Position numbers and translations under genes: made by a program | Notes under the pieces: generated by a model | Told to the model about the DNA's origin: nothing | What the model saw: the letters and a program-made list of their open reading frames with translations, nothing else | The model's database searches: none | Source: Halichondria panicea | Taxonomy: Eukaryota > Porifera > Demospongiae > Suberitida > Halichondriidae | NCBI RefSeq assembly: GCF_963675165.1 | Contig: NC_087384.1 | Coordinates: 5,573,182 to 5,637,181 of the forward strand | Length of the DNA: 64,000 bases | Direction: 5' to 3' | Shown: in pieces, positions 35,398 to 47,708 of the stretch | Position numbering within the stretch: position 1 is the first letter of the stretch | How the letters are laid out: every line of letters starts with the position of its first letter

Positions 35398-35450
35398 GAT
35401 ATATAGATGATTACAAAGCAGTAGATAACATCATGTGCTGCAAGTTAAAC

Positions 35451-36260
35451 ATGAAGCAACTGTTTCTCTATTTTGTCCTGATCTTTACTGCTCTCCAGTT
35501 GTTTTGTCCAGTTGCTACTTTGGACATTGACACTATTTGTGGTGCACGTGGCGGTTGTACAGCGGCTGATAATGCAAGTGTATCTCATGATATAGGCGAG
35601 TTCTTTTGTTCTTTAAACTATCATCAAAATATCCTCTACGTTGAGCGATGTGGATACGATTATTATGAAGACACAGTGTTTAATAATTCGTATAGGTTCT
35701 ATTGTTCCCAGACTGAATCAGGAAAATTTTGCAATAGTGATCTGAGCATAGACATTCCACCTGCCTGTGAAGATCGCACAACTTGTACTACAGAATGTCA
35801 GTCGTTTCTAACAGAACTGGGAGATAGTGGATGCTGTACCGATCTATATTTTACGACATTTGGATATAGGATTTCCCCAACAACAAGTCGAAGTCGAACA
35901 TCTTGCCCAATTGCTGAAAAATGTCATTTGACCGTAGATGAAATTCCACGCAGCACAGGATCTATGCAGTGCAATGATGGAGAGATTTTTATAGGTCTTG
36001 AAACCTATTGTACAATACGAATTGATTTGAAACAGAAAACAGTTAACAAATTGTATGCAAACAGTTGTTTAAGAGATTCGGCTTTTGCATCTTATGCTCA
36101 CTGTGATCAATATCCAAATGGAACGTATTGTTCGTTCAGCTTTGGTAAAGGTAATAAAATAAGCAGGCATTGTAGCTTGATGACCAATTGCACGTCTATA
36201 CCACTATACAATGCCATTGTTTTATGGGGAATCAATTCTGCTGCACCTTTTAAACCCTGA
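35451..36260 (+). CDS. Cys-rich secreted protein, 3' truncated by the duplication junction (copy B)
   Basis: 269 codons from the ATG at 35451 (an ATG at 35433 adds six residues and would weaken the signal peptide). Residues 1-25 are a signal peptide (MKQLFLYFVLIFTALQLFCP). Two related Cys-rich modules follow, about 30-130 and 150-245; each has widely spaced cysteines, and the first ends with CTTECQSF...GCCTD. After NCTS (36198) the sequence jumps to DNA that lies upstream of a GlyTM gene (equivalent to 14264), so the last ~20 residues are read from foreign sequence. The copy at 30512-31252 shows the lost end. It was probably secreted; no family recognised. Whether it still makes a stable protein is unclear. 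Confidence 0.72.
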   Translation: MKQLFLYFVLIFTALQLFCPVATLDIDTICGARGGCTAADNASVSHDIGEFFCSLNYHQNILYVERCGYDYYEDTVFNNSYRFYCSQTESGKFCNSDLSIDIPPACEDRTTCTTECQSFLTELGDSGCCTDLYFTTFGYRISPTTSRSRTSCPIAEKCHLTVDEIPRSTGSMQCNDGEIFIGLETYCTIRIDLKQKTVNKLYANSCLRDSAFASYAHCDQYPNGTYCSFSFGKGNKISRHCSLMTNCTSIPLYNAIVLWGINSAAPFKP

Positions 36261-36581
36261 CTATACTTATTGTTATCATGATGACGTCTGCACCAGCACT
36301 AACAAAAGTACAGGAAGCATATGATTCAGTTTATAGTCTAGATCTAGATCGAGTTCATGATTTCCTGGCTGGTCACTGTGCATATGACCTAGATCTAGTA
36401 CCTAGACCTGTATACATTGAATGTTTAAAGACCTCTCTAGCTCTGTACTGTGATACATGTGCATATGACTACCAGTATACTGTGAGTCCTTAATCTTTGC
36501 TGGAATTTGGAGTAAGTGTTTTAATTAAAATAAAAAATCAGTGATGTTAATTTGTATAATCATTATAATTATAGATAAAGA

Positions 36582-37844
36582 ATGCCGTCAGGAGGAGGCA
36601 GTGCAGGGGGTGGTGGTGGAGGAGGAGGAGGAGGTGGAGGAGGTTGGGGTGACGAGAGATTCAGCAGTCACAGCTCTAGCCGTTACTCGAATCGTACCTA
36701 TCCAGCATATGGTGATGAACAGGGATGTGACAACGATTGTTGCTGTTGTAGCTTTGTGTGCGCTAAAGTTATTGCCGGGGTCTTAGCAACATTATTGATT
36801 TTACTCGTTAGTGGCATAATAATTGGTGTTGTAGTAGGAATAAATATGTTTGGCGTGTCCAATAATAATTCAGATGATTCTACTTCAGTCACTATTCGTC
36901 CTACTGACATTTCCACTGACTTCTATTCACCAGGAGATAGTCGACTGATATCTCTATCTTCGTTCTTTTGCGATGGTGGTTCTCTTGAGCTCTCGTCCAA
37001 TTCAGTTGATGCTGAACTGTTTCTTATCGACGACACGAGTATACCACCTCTGAATGACATTAATCAATTTACTGTTTCTATCGAGTCGACAATTGATTCG
37101 ACGGAGTTTCGATTCTGGCAGTATCATCTTCATCCCAACTCCATCATATCAGTCTCTGTATGTACAGATCTGTTGGTTGATGTCTACATTGTGAAAGGCA
37201 ATCAAAATGCAAACGATTGGGTTGATAGCCCTAGCCAAAATGTAGCTGAGATGTTCCAATATGCACCTGCCTGTTGTAAGAATACACGTACATCTACCAT
37301 TTCATATCGAGTCGAGCGAGAAGATGAGTACTACGTAATTTTACACAATTCACTATCAACGGAAATCTTTGTAAATGGTTCCTTAAACTTTGAGAGAACA
37401 GAATACAGTGCCCCTGACTTAAACTCCAAGGATTCGTGTAATGTCAGTGAACAAGGAAATTGCCTAGTAGGCATTGACTATAGTACTGGGTCTCAACAAT
37501 TCTTGGTGATCACATCAATCCCCGAGCGTGTGGACTGGGGTGAGAGTGTCGAAGTTTCGCTAATTTGTGACCAGAGAGGATGGGCCTATGCAGTTGTTAT
37601 CTTGGTGCCCATTTCTGTAATAATTGTTGTTATTGTAGCTCTGATGTTGGGGATTTTCTCTTGTTGTGATTGCAGTACTACCACCAAATCCGCTAACATC
37701 GAAATGCCTGACCCTCCTCCTAATAACTCTGGAAATGTGGACACGATCGCGAGTGATTTCAATCCTGACCCTTCGACCAACAATTCAGGAAGTGTTGACA
37801 AGATTGATCCGGACTTCAACCCAGATTATCTTTCTGAGAACTAA
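36582..37844 (+). CDS. GlyTM two-pass membrane protein (copy 4, intact)
   Basis: 420 residues in one exon, nearly identical to copy 3. Differences include a shorter Gly tract, one tail residue block missing (the repeat after MPDPPPNNSGN lacks the preceding SDFN), and CCC to SCC after membrane segment 2. The upstream region is duplicated from 14264 on, including the likely 5' UTR exon. The tail still ends DFNPDYLSEN with NPDY. All reading-frame features are kept, so selection on the protein is plausible. Confidence 0.87.
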   Translation: MPSGGGSAGGGGGGGGGGGGGWGDERFSSHSSSRYSNRTYPAYGDEQGCDNDCCCCSFVCAKVIAGVLATLLILLVSGIIIGVVVGINMFGVSNNNSDDSTSVTIRPTDISTDFYSPGDSRLISLSSFFCDGGSLELSSNSVDAELFLIDDTSIPPLNDINQFTVSIESTIDSTEFRFWQYHLHPNSIISVSVCTDLLVDVYIVKGNQNANDWVDSPSQNVAEMFQYAPACCKNTRTSTISYRVEREDEYYVILHNSLSTEIFVNGSLNFERTEYSAPDLNSKDSCNVSEQGNCLVGIDYSTGSQQFLVITSIPERVDWGESVEVSLICDQRGWAYAVVILVPISVIIVVIVALMLGIFSCCDCSTTTKSANIEMPDPPPNNSGNVDTIASDFNPDPSTNNSGSVDKIDPDFNPDYLSEN

Positions 37845-38384
37845 AATTAGTTATTGTAGATCTTAATATAATTATGTGATTGTGTATAGTTACTAGGGAT
37901 CAATAAACTGCTATTTTGTGTGATGTGTATGCTACGTATATTAATTTTTTGTATGTAGGGCCCGGAAACGGGTGTACACACAGATATGTAATCATACATA
38001 AATTTTACATTCATCTACTATATCTATGCTTTAATTTGCTTCTCTATAATACTAGTACTGGTTCCGCCCTGTGCATGATTTTATGCCTTGGGGGGGTAGC
38101 TAGGCCCTGATAAATTATGCTTTTTTTCTCCCATTATTAATTCTTGAAAAATGTGCCTCATAAAAAAATCCTATTTATATTCTCTGATTATTCTCATGAT
38201 TAATACCAATAACAAAGTTAAGACGTATATATAAACACAACACACTGTCACATGCAACTAATCAAGATATCTTGACATCAACATGTAAAAGAAGGGCGGC
38301 TGATTCATGAGACACCTTTATGCAAAACTTAATGTAATGATCTTTACCAAAATGGTCATCCTAAAATTATTCCAAGCATAATTA

Positions 38385-38975
38385 TGCCTCGGTGTGCGAG
38401 GTATATGGTAGTGCGTTTGTGTGTCTGTGTGTGTGTCTGTGTGTGTGTCTAGACTGTTTCAGCTGCTCAAGGATCAATGAAGTGCAAGTAAGAGTTTCTA
38501 TAGGCTTCTAGTCATGTTTTCTTGGCTTGGTATTTGTGGATTTGCAAAATAAAGCTTCGTTCTCGAGTTATGCCTAGTTTTGCTTATTTGGAATGCCATT
38601 GCAGCCTTTTCAGAAGAGTCCGTAGCAAAACTTGTTCACCGAGTGTTGCTACTCTACTTAGTAGTTAGCTCTGCACTAGAACGCTAGCTATTGGTAGCTT
38701 CAAGAGTGAGAAGAGAGCTGCAAGGCTCTGCTGACTTGCAGCATTAATTTTAGACTTGAACTTTTGGCATCGATCGTTATTAACAACAATCATCGTCGAT
38801 CATTACCCACTCTTTGAGTTTCCTTGTGATTCTGGATTCTGCATGCAGCAAAATTAAAAATGTTCATCATGATAATTATAATCAATGTGTGTATAAAAGC
38901 TAGCTATTAGTAGCTTTATGTTATGTAGCTTTGGCACCTCCACCGAGGCATCAGCACCCGCGGTGCTTTCATTTA
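38385..38975. mobile_element. ~590-bp insertion with ATGCCTCGGTG inverted ends
   Basis: Absent from block A between GCATAATT and TATCAGGG (16480-16490), so the edges are visible. It starts ATGCCTCGGTGTGCGAGG, and near its right end is CACCGAGGCATCAGC followed by CCGCGGTGCTTTCAT. A reverse-oriented partial copy is at 61365-61510. The interior has no open frame of note. Confidence 0.72.
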
Positions 38976-39058
38976 TCAGGGTGGCCTAGGGGTAGCTGCA
39001 TGTGCACTGCATGTGTGTTTATTACATGTACCTCCCATCCACACACACACACACACAG

Positions 39059-39237
39059 GAGGATCCACACTGTCGGCTAAGGGCCTGTACCGACTGCACC
39101 AGTTCAGCAAGGTGGAGTTATTCGGTGTGACGAGCCAGGAGTCGGCGGGAAGAGAGAGTGTGGAGTCCTTGGAGGATATGCTGAGTGTGCAGAAAGAGAT
39201 ACTCTTAAGTCTGCATGGGACTCCATTACATGCCAGG
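39059..39237 (+). pseudogene. Second stray copy of SARS2 exon 12
   Basis: Same arrangement as at 16562-16728; [20 protein letters not shown] is readable, with small insertions (GGCGGGAAG and CATG) relative to the real exon. Intron sequence is retained on both sides. Confidence 0.85.
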
Positions 39238-39828
39238 TACATGTATATGCATTGTACAAGAACGTGTTGCTATAGCAATTAATTACTGGCACCCAGGGCC
39301 TTTGTATTATTGTATTGTTGATATATATATATATATATATATATAGGACCTTGGGAGGAAATGAAAAAGGCTCTGCACACCTGGACTTGTGATCTGTGTA
39401 CTGCTTCTATTGGATATCACATCACGTGCACTCCAAAGCATTTCTCATCAGAAACAACCAAAGGTGATGTCATGCTTGTGGTGATCATTACACACTTTAC
39501 CTATATATAGGCTGCTGCAGTATTGAAACTTCCCCATACAAGTAAAATTATACTATATTGACTATAATATTATTGACTGGTGAACATTAATCTTGTTTTA
39601 CATGCATGTTTGATTTACAACTATAATTTGTCATGGCAATTCATTAATTATTATGAATCCTATAATTATACAAAATTGCAAGACTACTGCATGATACATC
39701 TCCTATGGCACATCTGCACACTGAGCGCACAATGTTCTCTATAGTTATAATTTATGGCTATATAATAATGGCAGCAAACACATCAATTTTGTCCACATCC
39801 ATGATGCGCAGCAAGCATACAAAATCAC

Positions 39829-41298
39829 TCACTCCCTCCCAGCGCGACAGGAAAGAGGGTAGATGGAATTATCACAACCTTGGATGGTAGGAAGCTCAGG
39901 CACTGAAACAGGCACACTAGCACTGATAGCAGCTGTGTATTGGCTATTGAAAACCTCTGGAACAGAACCAGGTGCAGCTCCCTTCCTTCCAATGATAGCC
40001 CAGGCTCGGTATGTACCGACATTCCAAATGTGTGCACTGCCAATGTTTTCGAGAGCTTGTTTTCCACCATTATCGAAATTGCTGATACCATCGTAAGACA
40101 TAGCTGCGACTATAATACGGCCATTTGGAATGTTTGCAATAAAAGAATTTAGTCGGCTATCTTCAGTTGAACTACCATGTGTGTTGTAGTATATAGTTTG
40201 ATCAAACTCACAGCTGTTCTCGTCAACCAACCCAACAATTAGCCCGTACAATGGACAAAGGTTACTAGGAAACGTTTGATGATTTATAGAGATATATGTT
40301 CCTATGTAACCTGTAGCACTACATCCACCCCAATGGGTACTCGAAGCTGCTGAAATTCTACAAAATGAAGAATTCTTTGATGTACCAATTGGTATGTAAG
40401 AAGTAGCAAAAGCAGGTGCATAGTATTTCACAGATTCGGCTACTTCTCCTGGCAAAGCACCCTTTCGCCCAATAATAGCCCAAGACCTATCTATCTGGGC
40501 GTATCGAATGAGCTTGCTGCCAATTTTTTCGCAAGCATCCTTGGCCTCCTCTGTAAGGTGAGTGATTGCATCTCCTTTGATAGCAATAGCTACAACTCTA
40601 CCGGGAGGTAGTGCATCGATATATTCAACAAATGCAGTGGAAGGTGTATGATCAGAAACAGCTTCAGCATGTGTGTTGAATACTTTAGTATCCAAAACAT
40701 ATCCTGTGTTTTCATCAAAAACAGCAACATTCAGTCCCAGGTTGTTACTATCTTCACTAGTAATTTCAACATTCTTTCCATCGATGGTGATAGTCGCCAC
40801 ATTACCTCCACTTGTTTTCCCACCTGAAACCACTGTTACACGGAGTCCATACATCTTAGTTGACTGTAGTTTGACTTGGGTGGAAACATTAACAGCAAAG
40901 CTTTGGCTGTGGCTCTCAATAGCTTTATTTTGCGCCAATCCTTTCACACCAACCATCGACCATGACGAAGCACTATTCATATTGTATGAGTATGCAGACC
41001 CTAGCGTGCGAATAGCTCGTTTTGCTCTTGTGTCGAAATAGTTTACTGGATTCCCACTTGAACTCATTACAACCAACGCACCTGGATGCAAGTTCTCAAT
41101 TTTTGATGCCAATAGCAATGAAGGATTATTATTTGGATATGTGTCATAGTTCATTGTTTCCCTCACTTCACCTGAGACTTCATCGATAATGGCAATGTTT
41201 ATTCCACGCCTTCTGCCTCCAAATATTTGTTGCCAATCCTTGTGCATTGAAAATCGATTACCAACACTTGTCCCTTGACTTATTACATCTATCTGCAT
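39829..41298 (-). CDS. Protein with three ILEI/FAM3-like domains (copy B)
   Basis: 489 codons, the same length as copy A, with scattered substitutions and no frame breaks. That both copies stay open over 1.47 kb suggests function. Domain endings are again SWSMVGVKGL, SWAIIGRKGA and AWAIIGRKGA. Several differences cluster in the third domain (for example TQWTGCTAAG against THWGGCSATG). As in copy A, the chosen ATG gives no signal peptide, and a preceding exon is suspected. Confidence 0.82.
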   Translation of the reverse strand: MQIDVISQGTSVGNRFSMHKDWQQIFGGRRRGINIAIIDEVSGEVRETMNYDTYPNNNPSLLLASKIENLHPGALVVMSSSGNPVNYFDTRAKRAIRTLGSAYSYNMNSASSWSMVGVKGLAQNKAIESHSQSFAVNVSTQVKLQSTKMYGLRVTVVSGGKTSGGNVATITIDGKNVEITSEDSNNLGLNVAVFDENTGYVLDTKVFNTHAEAVSDHTPSTAFVEYIDALPPGRVVAIAIKGDAITHLTEEAKDACEKIGSKLIRYAQIDRSWAIIGRKGALPGEVAESVKYYAPAFATSYIPIGTSKNSSFCRISAASSTHWGGCSATGYIGTYISINHQTFPSNLCPLYGLIVGLVDENSCEFDQTIYYNTHGSSTEDSRLNSFIANIPNGRIIVAAMSYDGISNFDNGGKQALENIGSAHIWNVGTYRAWAIIGRKGAAPGSVPEVFNSQYTAAISASVPVSVPELPTIQGCDNSIYPLSCRAGRE

Positions 41299-41362
41299 GG
41301 CTTCAGTTGTATTTAGCTGGCTGCATCCTGTACCAGGCCCAAATATAAGGTGTGTTAGTGCA

Positions 41363-41463
41363 ATGCTAGCCTCGTCCCCAGGCTAAGTTGTCTCTACCCT
41401 ATATATAGGCCACAACGTATATTTTCACTATCTGGAAAAATTGGCCTGGGGACGAGGCTAGTG
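41363..41463. repeat. TAGCCTCG foldback element (block B)
   Basis: Same element as 18843-18942. Confidence 0.8.
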
Positions 41464-41532
41464 CAATACGTATAGAGAAAATAATGTGAGGATCAGGCTA
41501 GTCTAAAAATCACTGTATATATTAGCCTCGAT

Positions 41533-42131
41533 CCCAGGCCGCACTTCCCGCTAGGGAAGTGGGCCTGGTATTGACTGCTTGCGCATGCGCTAATATCCCC
41601 CCGGTATCTGGGGGCTTTGGATAACCGATGCTCAGTAAAACTATGACATCACAACGAAAGGAAGTGGATTGAAGGAAAGTTCGATTGAAGGTTTCTAGCC
41701 CATCGGATAGCATTCTCTGATAGCTACCCTTAGCCTGCTATGTTAACAAAGACTCACAGCCTGCAACAGTGTGGATGACGATCATCTGAAAGGAGTGACG
41801 GCTGATAAGAGCCTATATGGACAGGCCACGCCCATTTAACACTAACTTTGGTGAAAGTCTACTATACTACTGCTACTGATTCTATCAGAAGAAAATAGCA
41901 GTACAACAAACCTACACAGCTCTGTTTCTAGCTAGCTAGCTATATAGCTCTGTGTATGACTTTTAGGATATTTTCTCTGATGTACCAGTATTATAGGAAT
42001 ATTTAATTTACGGGTAAAAAATCCAATATTATAGTATTATAGAAATATTTACGGGGAAAAAATCCAATAATTTGGCGCATGCGCAAGCAGTCGATAGCAG
42101 GCCTTCTTTCAAAGGCCGGTGAAGGAGGCTA
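41533..42131. mobile_element. ~600-bp insertion with TAGCC ends, block B only
   Basis: Starts TAGCCTCGATCCCAGGCCGC and ends GGCCGGTGAAGGAGGCTA, inserted in a TATATA run that is uninterrupted in block A (18995-19005). No coding potential of note. The short element at 5223-5302 has the same two ends. Confidence 0.75.
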
Positions 42132-42219
42132 TGTATATATATATATACATGCATCAATAATTATGTTTACTTAGTCTATATATACATGTAGTGAACTTCT
42201 TCAAACAGCATGCACTACT

Positions 42220-43176
42220 ATGATATTATCCTATGGATACTGAAGATTATCACGAGTCTGTGCCAGTAACTGCACGAGTGCCTGCAAGGCACGAGTGACA
42301 GTTACTAGGCACGGACGAGTGATAATCATCAGTATCCATGGGATAATGCATTTATTGCTTGGCAACCAAAATGCAGGTTGAATCTGCGCATGCGCAACAT
42401 GCGGTTGCTTTTATCAACCAGAAGAATGCGTAGCAACAAAATTGAGTTCTCCCAGTTGAAGACGAGTTTAAGAGAAAGAAAACAGCTAGAAAGACAAAGA
42501 AATAAGACTCTAGAACACCAAGAGAGCTTGCAGAAGGCTACTTAAAGATTTTGTAGAGAACAGACAAGAAAAAAAGACAGAAAAACGTTGACAACCAGCA
42601 ACCCGTTTTGAAAATGGATAGTTCTGAAGGATAAACAGCATGTGCTTGCTTTCTATCATGCTCCAGTGGCTCCAGTGTATCAGAAGAGGAAACATGCACC
42701 GCTATAACTGAAGAAAAGTGTGACAACCGTTTTTGAAGCCAAAACGACTTTATACAAGCCTGAACAGGCTTATATGGTGGTGCAGTACACTTCTACATGT
42801 GCAATACTCCGCTCAAAGTACCCACTCCCAACACTGATGCCTGTTTGATGCATTAAATATGAATACTGACAACCTCCTGACCCTCAGCTTCACTGCAAAA
42901 AGAGCACAGAAGTGATACAGAGCATCAGAAAACAAGAAAAGAGACTGATAAACATTGCAATGCATGATTATAAGTGTGTAAACTATGTTTTTCTTGTTCT
43001 CTCACTGCTGAAAACGTTTTATTCCAAATAATAATCACTTCCTAGTGTGCAATAACAAGTGTGCAATAATACTTCCGGGTGTGCAATATGGAAAAATATC
43101 TGCACAGTCGGTGATGAGTCGCTTCCTGTGCAATTTGAATGTAAAACGCTGATGTCAGCACTTATTAAAAAGCAAT
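42220..43176. mobile_element. ~960-bp insertion, block B only
   Basis: Interrupts the block A sequence CATGCACTACAATTATATAT (19065-19085). The left part contains an inverted pair ATTATCCTATGGATACTGA / TCAGTATCCATGGGATAAT. No clear gene seen. Confidence 0.6.
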
Positions 43177-43995
43177 AAAATTATATATGTGAGTGCATGC
43201 GTGCTATACACATTCTGTACAACCATATAATTATACACAATCTTATATATGCATGCGAGAATCTCCTAGCCTCATTTATGCACAAGCCGGTTTGGTTTCT
43301 CAATGGGATTGAAGAAAGATAGGCTATATTTGTGCCTCGAAGCGTAGCTGCACCGGTAAAGTAGAGTAAGGTAGAAGAGGGTATTGTGAGACGGAACCAA
43401 TTATGAGACAGCTGAAACATGAAGTCTATAAAAACAATTATTCCTGTTTTAACAGTGAATCAGTATTCATAAGCAGCGCTTTCTTTCTCTACTATTTTGA
43501 CGACTAAAATCGGCACACGATCTTTGCGGTAAAGTTTTGTCATCTATTTTATATAGCATAATTATAATGATAGCTATAGTGCAAGCTCTGCTTTTGAGCA
43601 ACAGTATGTACATATAGACACATAAAACAATAGAAACAATGTCTCTTTTTCTCATTATTCATGAGCAAACGCTGCATCGTAACCTTAACTAACCCTAACC
43701 CTAATTCTTATACTATAACTCTTTATAACTCGAGAACGAAGCATTGTTTTGCAAATTCACAAATTGCAATCTTGGACCATGAAAATGTGTAGAAACTCTT
43801 ACTTGCATGCATTTCTTGAGCAGCTTGAGCAGTCCACACATGCACTACCGTCTTTTAATTAGACAATTATAGTGCCGTATATTGGTATATTAATTTCTCA
43901 CATCATTATTTTGTCTGGTTTTATATTCGTGCACTCCTGACAGCACATAATTATATTGACTAGGGCTGGCAACATGCATAATTTATAATATATAC

Positions 43996-45837
43996 CTGGG
44001 CTAGACGACTGTGATTTGAGTATATTGGCCTTAGCTCGAAAGCCAGAAGAAGTAGTCGTCTCATCACTGGTGAATTCAAGAGTGAGAACATTGCCAGAAG
44101 AACTGTAACCACAATTAACCTCAGCGAAATCTCCTAAATAATTATTACGAAATTTATCACCAAGTTTATAATAAGATATAATATATATATATATAATTAT
44201 ACTGAATCTAGCACCTACCAGTTAGTTTTGCCAGCTGAGTATCTGTTGAACATACTCCGTCACACACTTTCACCCAATCATAGTTCTGCTCTGCCTTTAT
44301 GAAGTCAAATTGCAGACTGATGTACCATCCTTCCGGAGCATACACTGTCCATGTGCACTTCAAGCTATTGTTGTAATGCCTCGGAAAATTTGGTGATTGA
44401 ATTTTAATGTCTGTGTTTATCACAAATGCACCGCCACAATCTGTTGGGGAAAATATTATATGTAAAACGTAATTAAAATGAGTTTTTTGTCAGCTTACCA
44501 AAATTTGCTATTCTGTTAGGGGTCAAACTTGGCATTGACTTTAAAACATCCTTAGAAGACACATCAATTATAGCCTGCTTGAGATGGGCAGCTTTCATAA
44601 ATGGGGTGCGAGAAAGATGAACGGCTGCTATACCACACACAAGAGCAGAAGCCAAACTAGTGCCATTTCTATTTTCAGTTGTACATGTCAAGCAAGAGAT
44701 ATTAGCTCCTCCGATTTTTTCCCCAGGAGCGAAAACATCCACACAGGTGCCATAGTTGGATTCTTCGAAGATACTGTCATTCACTTTGGTAGCCCCAACC
44801 CTCAAAACAAGTTTATTGCTTGCTGGCGAAGAGTCACAAGAATCGCTGTGAGTGTTTCCAGCCGAGCCTACAATTAGTACATTTCTGTCATTGTGCAGAG
44901 TTGCAATTGCTGAATTCAGGGACAAATGCACACTACCGCTAAGAGTCATACTCACAATAGCAGGCCGTTTTCGCTCGGCAACTTCAGTAGCAATAAAGTT
45001 GAGACCATCAAGAATAACGCTCCAAGGAGCAGCTCTCTCACATCCAAGCACTCGAACACTTATAAGATTCACTTTCTTTGCTGTTCCGTACGTTTTTCCT
45101 CCGATCAAGCTAGCAACCAGAGTTCCATGCCCATTGCAATCTCTTCCATTCTGTGGCTTGTAATCACGTGTGTTCAATGTGGTGAAATGGTACTCATCAA
45201 CAGGATCATAACCAGCGTATTTTGCCCGATTTTCAAATTCAGAATGCTCAAATTCGATTCCTGTGTCAAGAACGTACACATCAACTGTTTCTTCTTCCTG
45301 GATGTTGAAACTGTTTGTATAGATGCCATCAAGTGGGAGATTCGGCTGATTAAGCCTGTCCAGAAACCACAGTTGTTTGTCGTTTGTCTCACAAGTAATG
45401 TTATCGCCAATTTTTACTTTCGTGCACTCGGTACCAAACGCAATGTCTTCCTCCTCGATATGATTCACTTCATCCAAGTAGAGTATCTGCAATGTAATGC
45501 GTAATATCCAACTCACTATAGGCATAACTTATCTGACCTTGTCCAGGACATGCTTTGGTGCATCCACAGTGAGTGTCTTCCCCACATGCTCAGTGTAGCG
45601 ATGCACAGTGACATCATCCGACATCCTCTTCACCTTCTCCACCACTTTTTGCAGGTCACTCTTCGAGGAGTCTTGTTTGAGCACCACAATATGATGGCCA
45701 GTAGTAGTGGCTCCTGTTGGGGCTTTCACCAATGGCTTGGCAATACCCTCTGGTGTCAGATAGCCATACACGATGAATGGTAGCAATACCGCTGCTGCGA
45801 AAATAATGTGGTAGAACCTCTTCATATTTGACTGCAT
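43996..45837 (-). CDS. Secreted subtilisin-like protease with CUB domain (copy B)
   Basis: Exons (minus): 45837-45538, 45486-44499, 44440-44219, 44133-43996, each the same length as in copy A. The Asp (VLDTG), His (NGHGT), Asn (GSAGN) and Ser (NGTSLAS) residues are all kept. Differences are mostly conservative (for example HSDSCDSS for HSNSCYSS, and a GPC to GTC change). The final GT donor after STS-P in the CUB domain is conserved, which supports either a shared unseen last exon or shared readthrough. The retained frame and catalytic residues suggest both paralogues are active. The propeptide again begins after a hydrophobic signal (IIFAAAVLLPFIVYG). Confidence 0.88.
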
Positions 45838-47124
45838 GACTCAGTAAACATGTACTGATGTAGCACATGCACAATCTTCTTATTTATAGGTGAAACCCAC
45901 GTACACCTCATGATCAGCATACAATGCAGTCCAATGGAGCAAGATTATTGTCTCTAGAGTGCTATATGTTTCTACCATTAAAGAGTGGGCATGTGTTATT
46001 CTACGAACTTAGATACAGAGATACTGAAAGTAGACAAACCAATGCATAGTGCACATATAGTTCTAGGTTATACCATATCATTATAGCTATTAGTAGTGAT
46101 GTAGACACCCCAAATCTTAATGGATCTATACATCTCGGCCTCCGCATACACTCATCGACAGGATATACATGATTGTACGTGTACCAGGCCCGCATTTTAA
46201 GTACGTGGGAGGGAGAGCTAGATTATAGGTCTTTTACGAGCAAAAGTTAGAACGTGTAAACGTGTTACTCTCAGCAAAAATTATAGTTCAGAGTATAAAT
46301 TATATAGTTCAGAGTTGTGATATAATAATAATTATGAGCAGGTTCGATTCTTGGGCTACTTAATGAGGTGGCCTTAAGACGATCTTGTTCATGCACATAA
46401 TTGAGGAACGTATAGTATAGAGAGAAAGAGGGCCTGCATTGAGCCAACTCATAGTTGTGATGTAGTATTGGTCGTGTTTTGCCGAGAGTAGTGATGCCAG
46501 TCTTTTGTACACCTCTATATATAGCCTCGAATTCAGGCCGATTAAAATACGATCTATAGTTTTACCGTAAACTTATGTTTTTCAAGAGATCTGAATGTGT
46601 ACACACAAAATGAACAATGAGTGATCAGTTTATTATAAGGACGAGCATTTATTAAGGTTGAGCTTTGGATGACCACGTCCACCGCTACTGAGTTGTTAAC
46701 TATATAGGTACCCACGTGATGATTAGATCCCTTGCATAGCTTGTATTGATGAGCGTAATAGTGCATGAGAATGCTATAATTTGCATTGTAGCTAGCGTAG
46801 TGTATTATTGTAGGTCTGACCCCAACTGGAGGAAAGCATGGAGGCTAGTCTCTTATAGAAAGTATACAGTGGCCTCCCTAGCTAACCTTCAGTGGCGGAG
46901 AGAGAACTAGGAGGGAAAAGTAGCATGTTCAATTTCATTATTCTTTGTTCGTAAGCTCTGTTCATGCTTTCGATAGGTAGTTTGAGATCTGCATGTGTGT
47001 CTGTTAGATGGAGCAGGGGGTTTAAATCCTAACGCCAAAGTATGTATATATATGCTCGAAGGTACCTCCCCAAACACCGTTAGCAGCAATGTCCAGATGT
47101 GCTCCCGCCTGTGCGTAGATAGTA

Positions 47125-47587
47125 CAGTGGAGTAGGAACAGGGGGGGCCAGGGGGCCAGTGGCCCCCCCAACATTGAATGGGCCCACCCTTCCTGAGTTG
47201 GGTAGGTGTTCTAATTAACCAATTGAAAGCATGCAGAATGAAAGAAGGATTGCTTTTTTTGGACATTTCCGGAATGATAATACTCATATTTATTTTGAAC
47301 GCAATTCTGCAGTATACGGTATTATTATATTACAACTTGAATGTATACTCAGTGTGTGTGTCACTGTGTGTGTGGATTTTGAGAGTTATTATATATAGAC
47401 TTTAGTTCTTGTTCAGAGCTAATAAGCTTGTAGCTAGGCCGCATCTAATTATGATGTCATATAATGAGGAGATGTGGCTTCCTGTCTCAAATTTTCCGGC
47501 GCTCTGTGCCAGGGGCAGTCCCATTTAGGTGGTACTTTGCACCACCCAAGTGGCCCCCCTAACCTTTTAACTGTTCCTACTCCACAG
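47125..47587. mobile_element. 463-bp insertion with CAGTGGAGTAGGAAC inverted ends
   Basis: Left end CAGTGGAGTAGGAACAGGGG, right end GTTCCTACTCCACAG, flanked on both sides by TAGTA. It is absent at the matching site near 25632. The CAGTGG start resembles non-autonomous hAT elements, but the 5-bp direct repeat is shorter than the usual 8. Confidence 0.75.
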
Positions 47588-47708
47588 TAGTACATGGGCG
47601 TGGATTAAGCACATGCGCACTATCACACATGCATGCAATAGATACCATGTATATAGGCTGTATTTTAATCGGCCTGGAACCGAGGCTACTATATACCCGG
47701 TATGTAAA

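Larger units (their letters stand above)
37845..39828. other. Spacer between GlyTM copy 4 and ILEI-like copy B
   Basis: Matches 16039-17306, but with an extra ~590-bp insertion (38385-38975). It contains the second stray SARS2 exon. No other gene seen. Confidence 0.6.

Noticed and set aside
35451-36260. Cys-rich secreted protein considered as a toxin
   Set aside because: Cysteine content and a signal peptide alone do not show this; no known toxin scaffold was recognised.
43685-43712. TAACCCTAACCCTAA run considered as telomere sequence
   Set aside because: Only about three units, within otherwise duplicated internal sequence.
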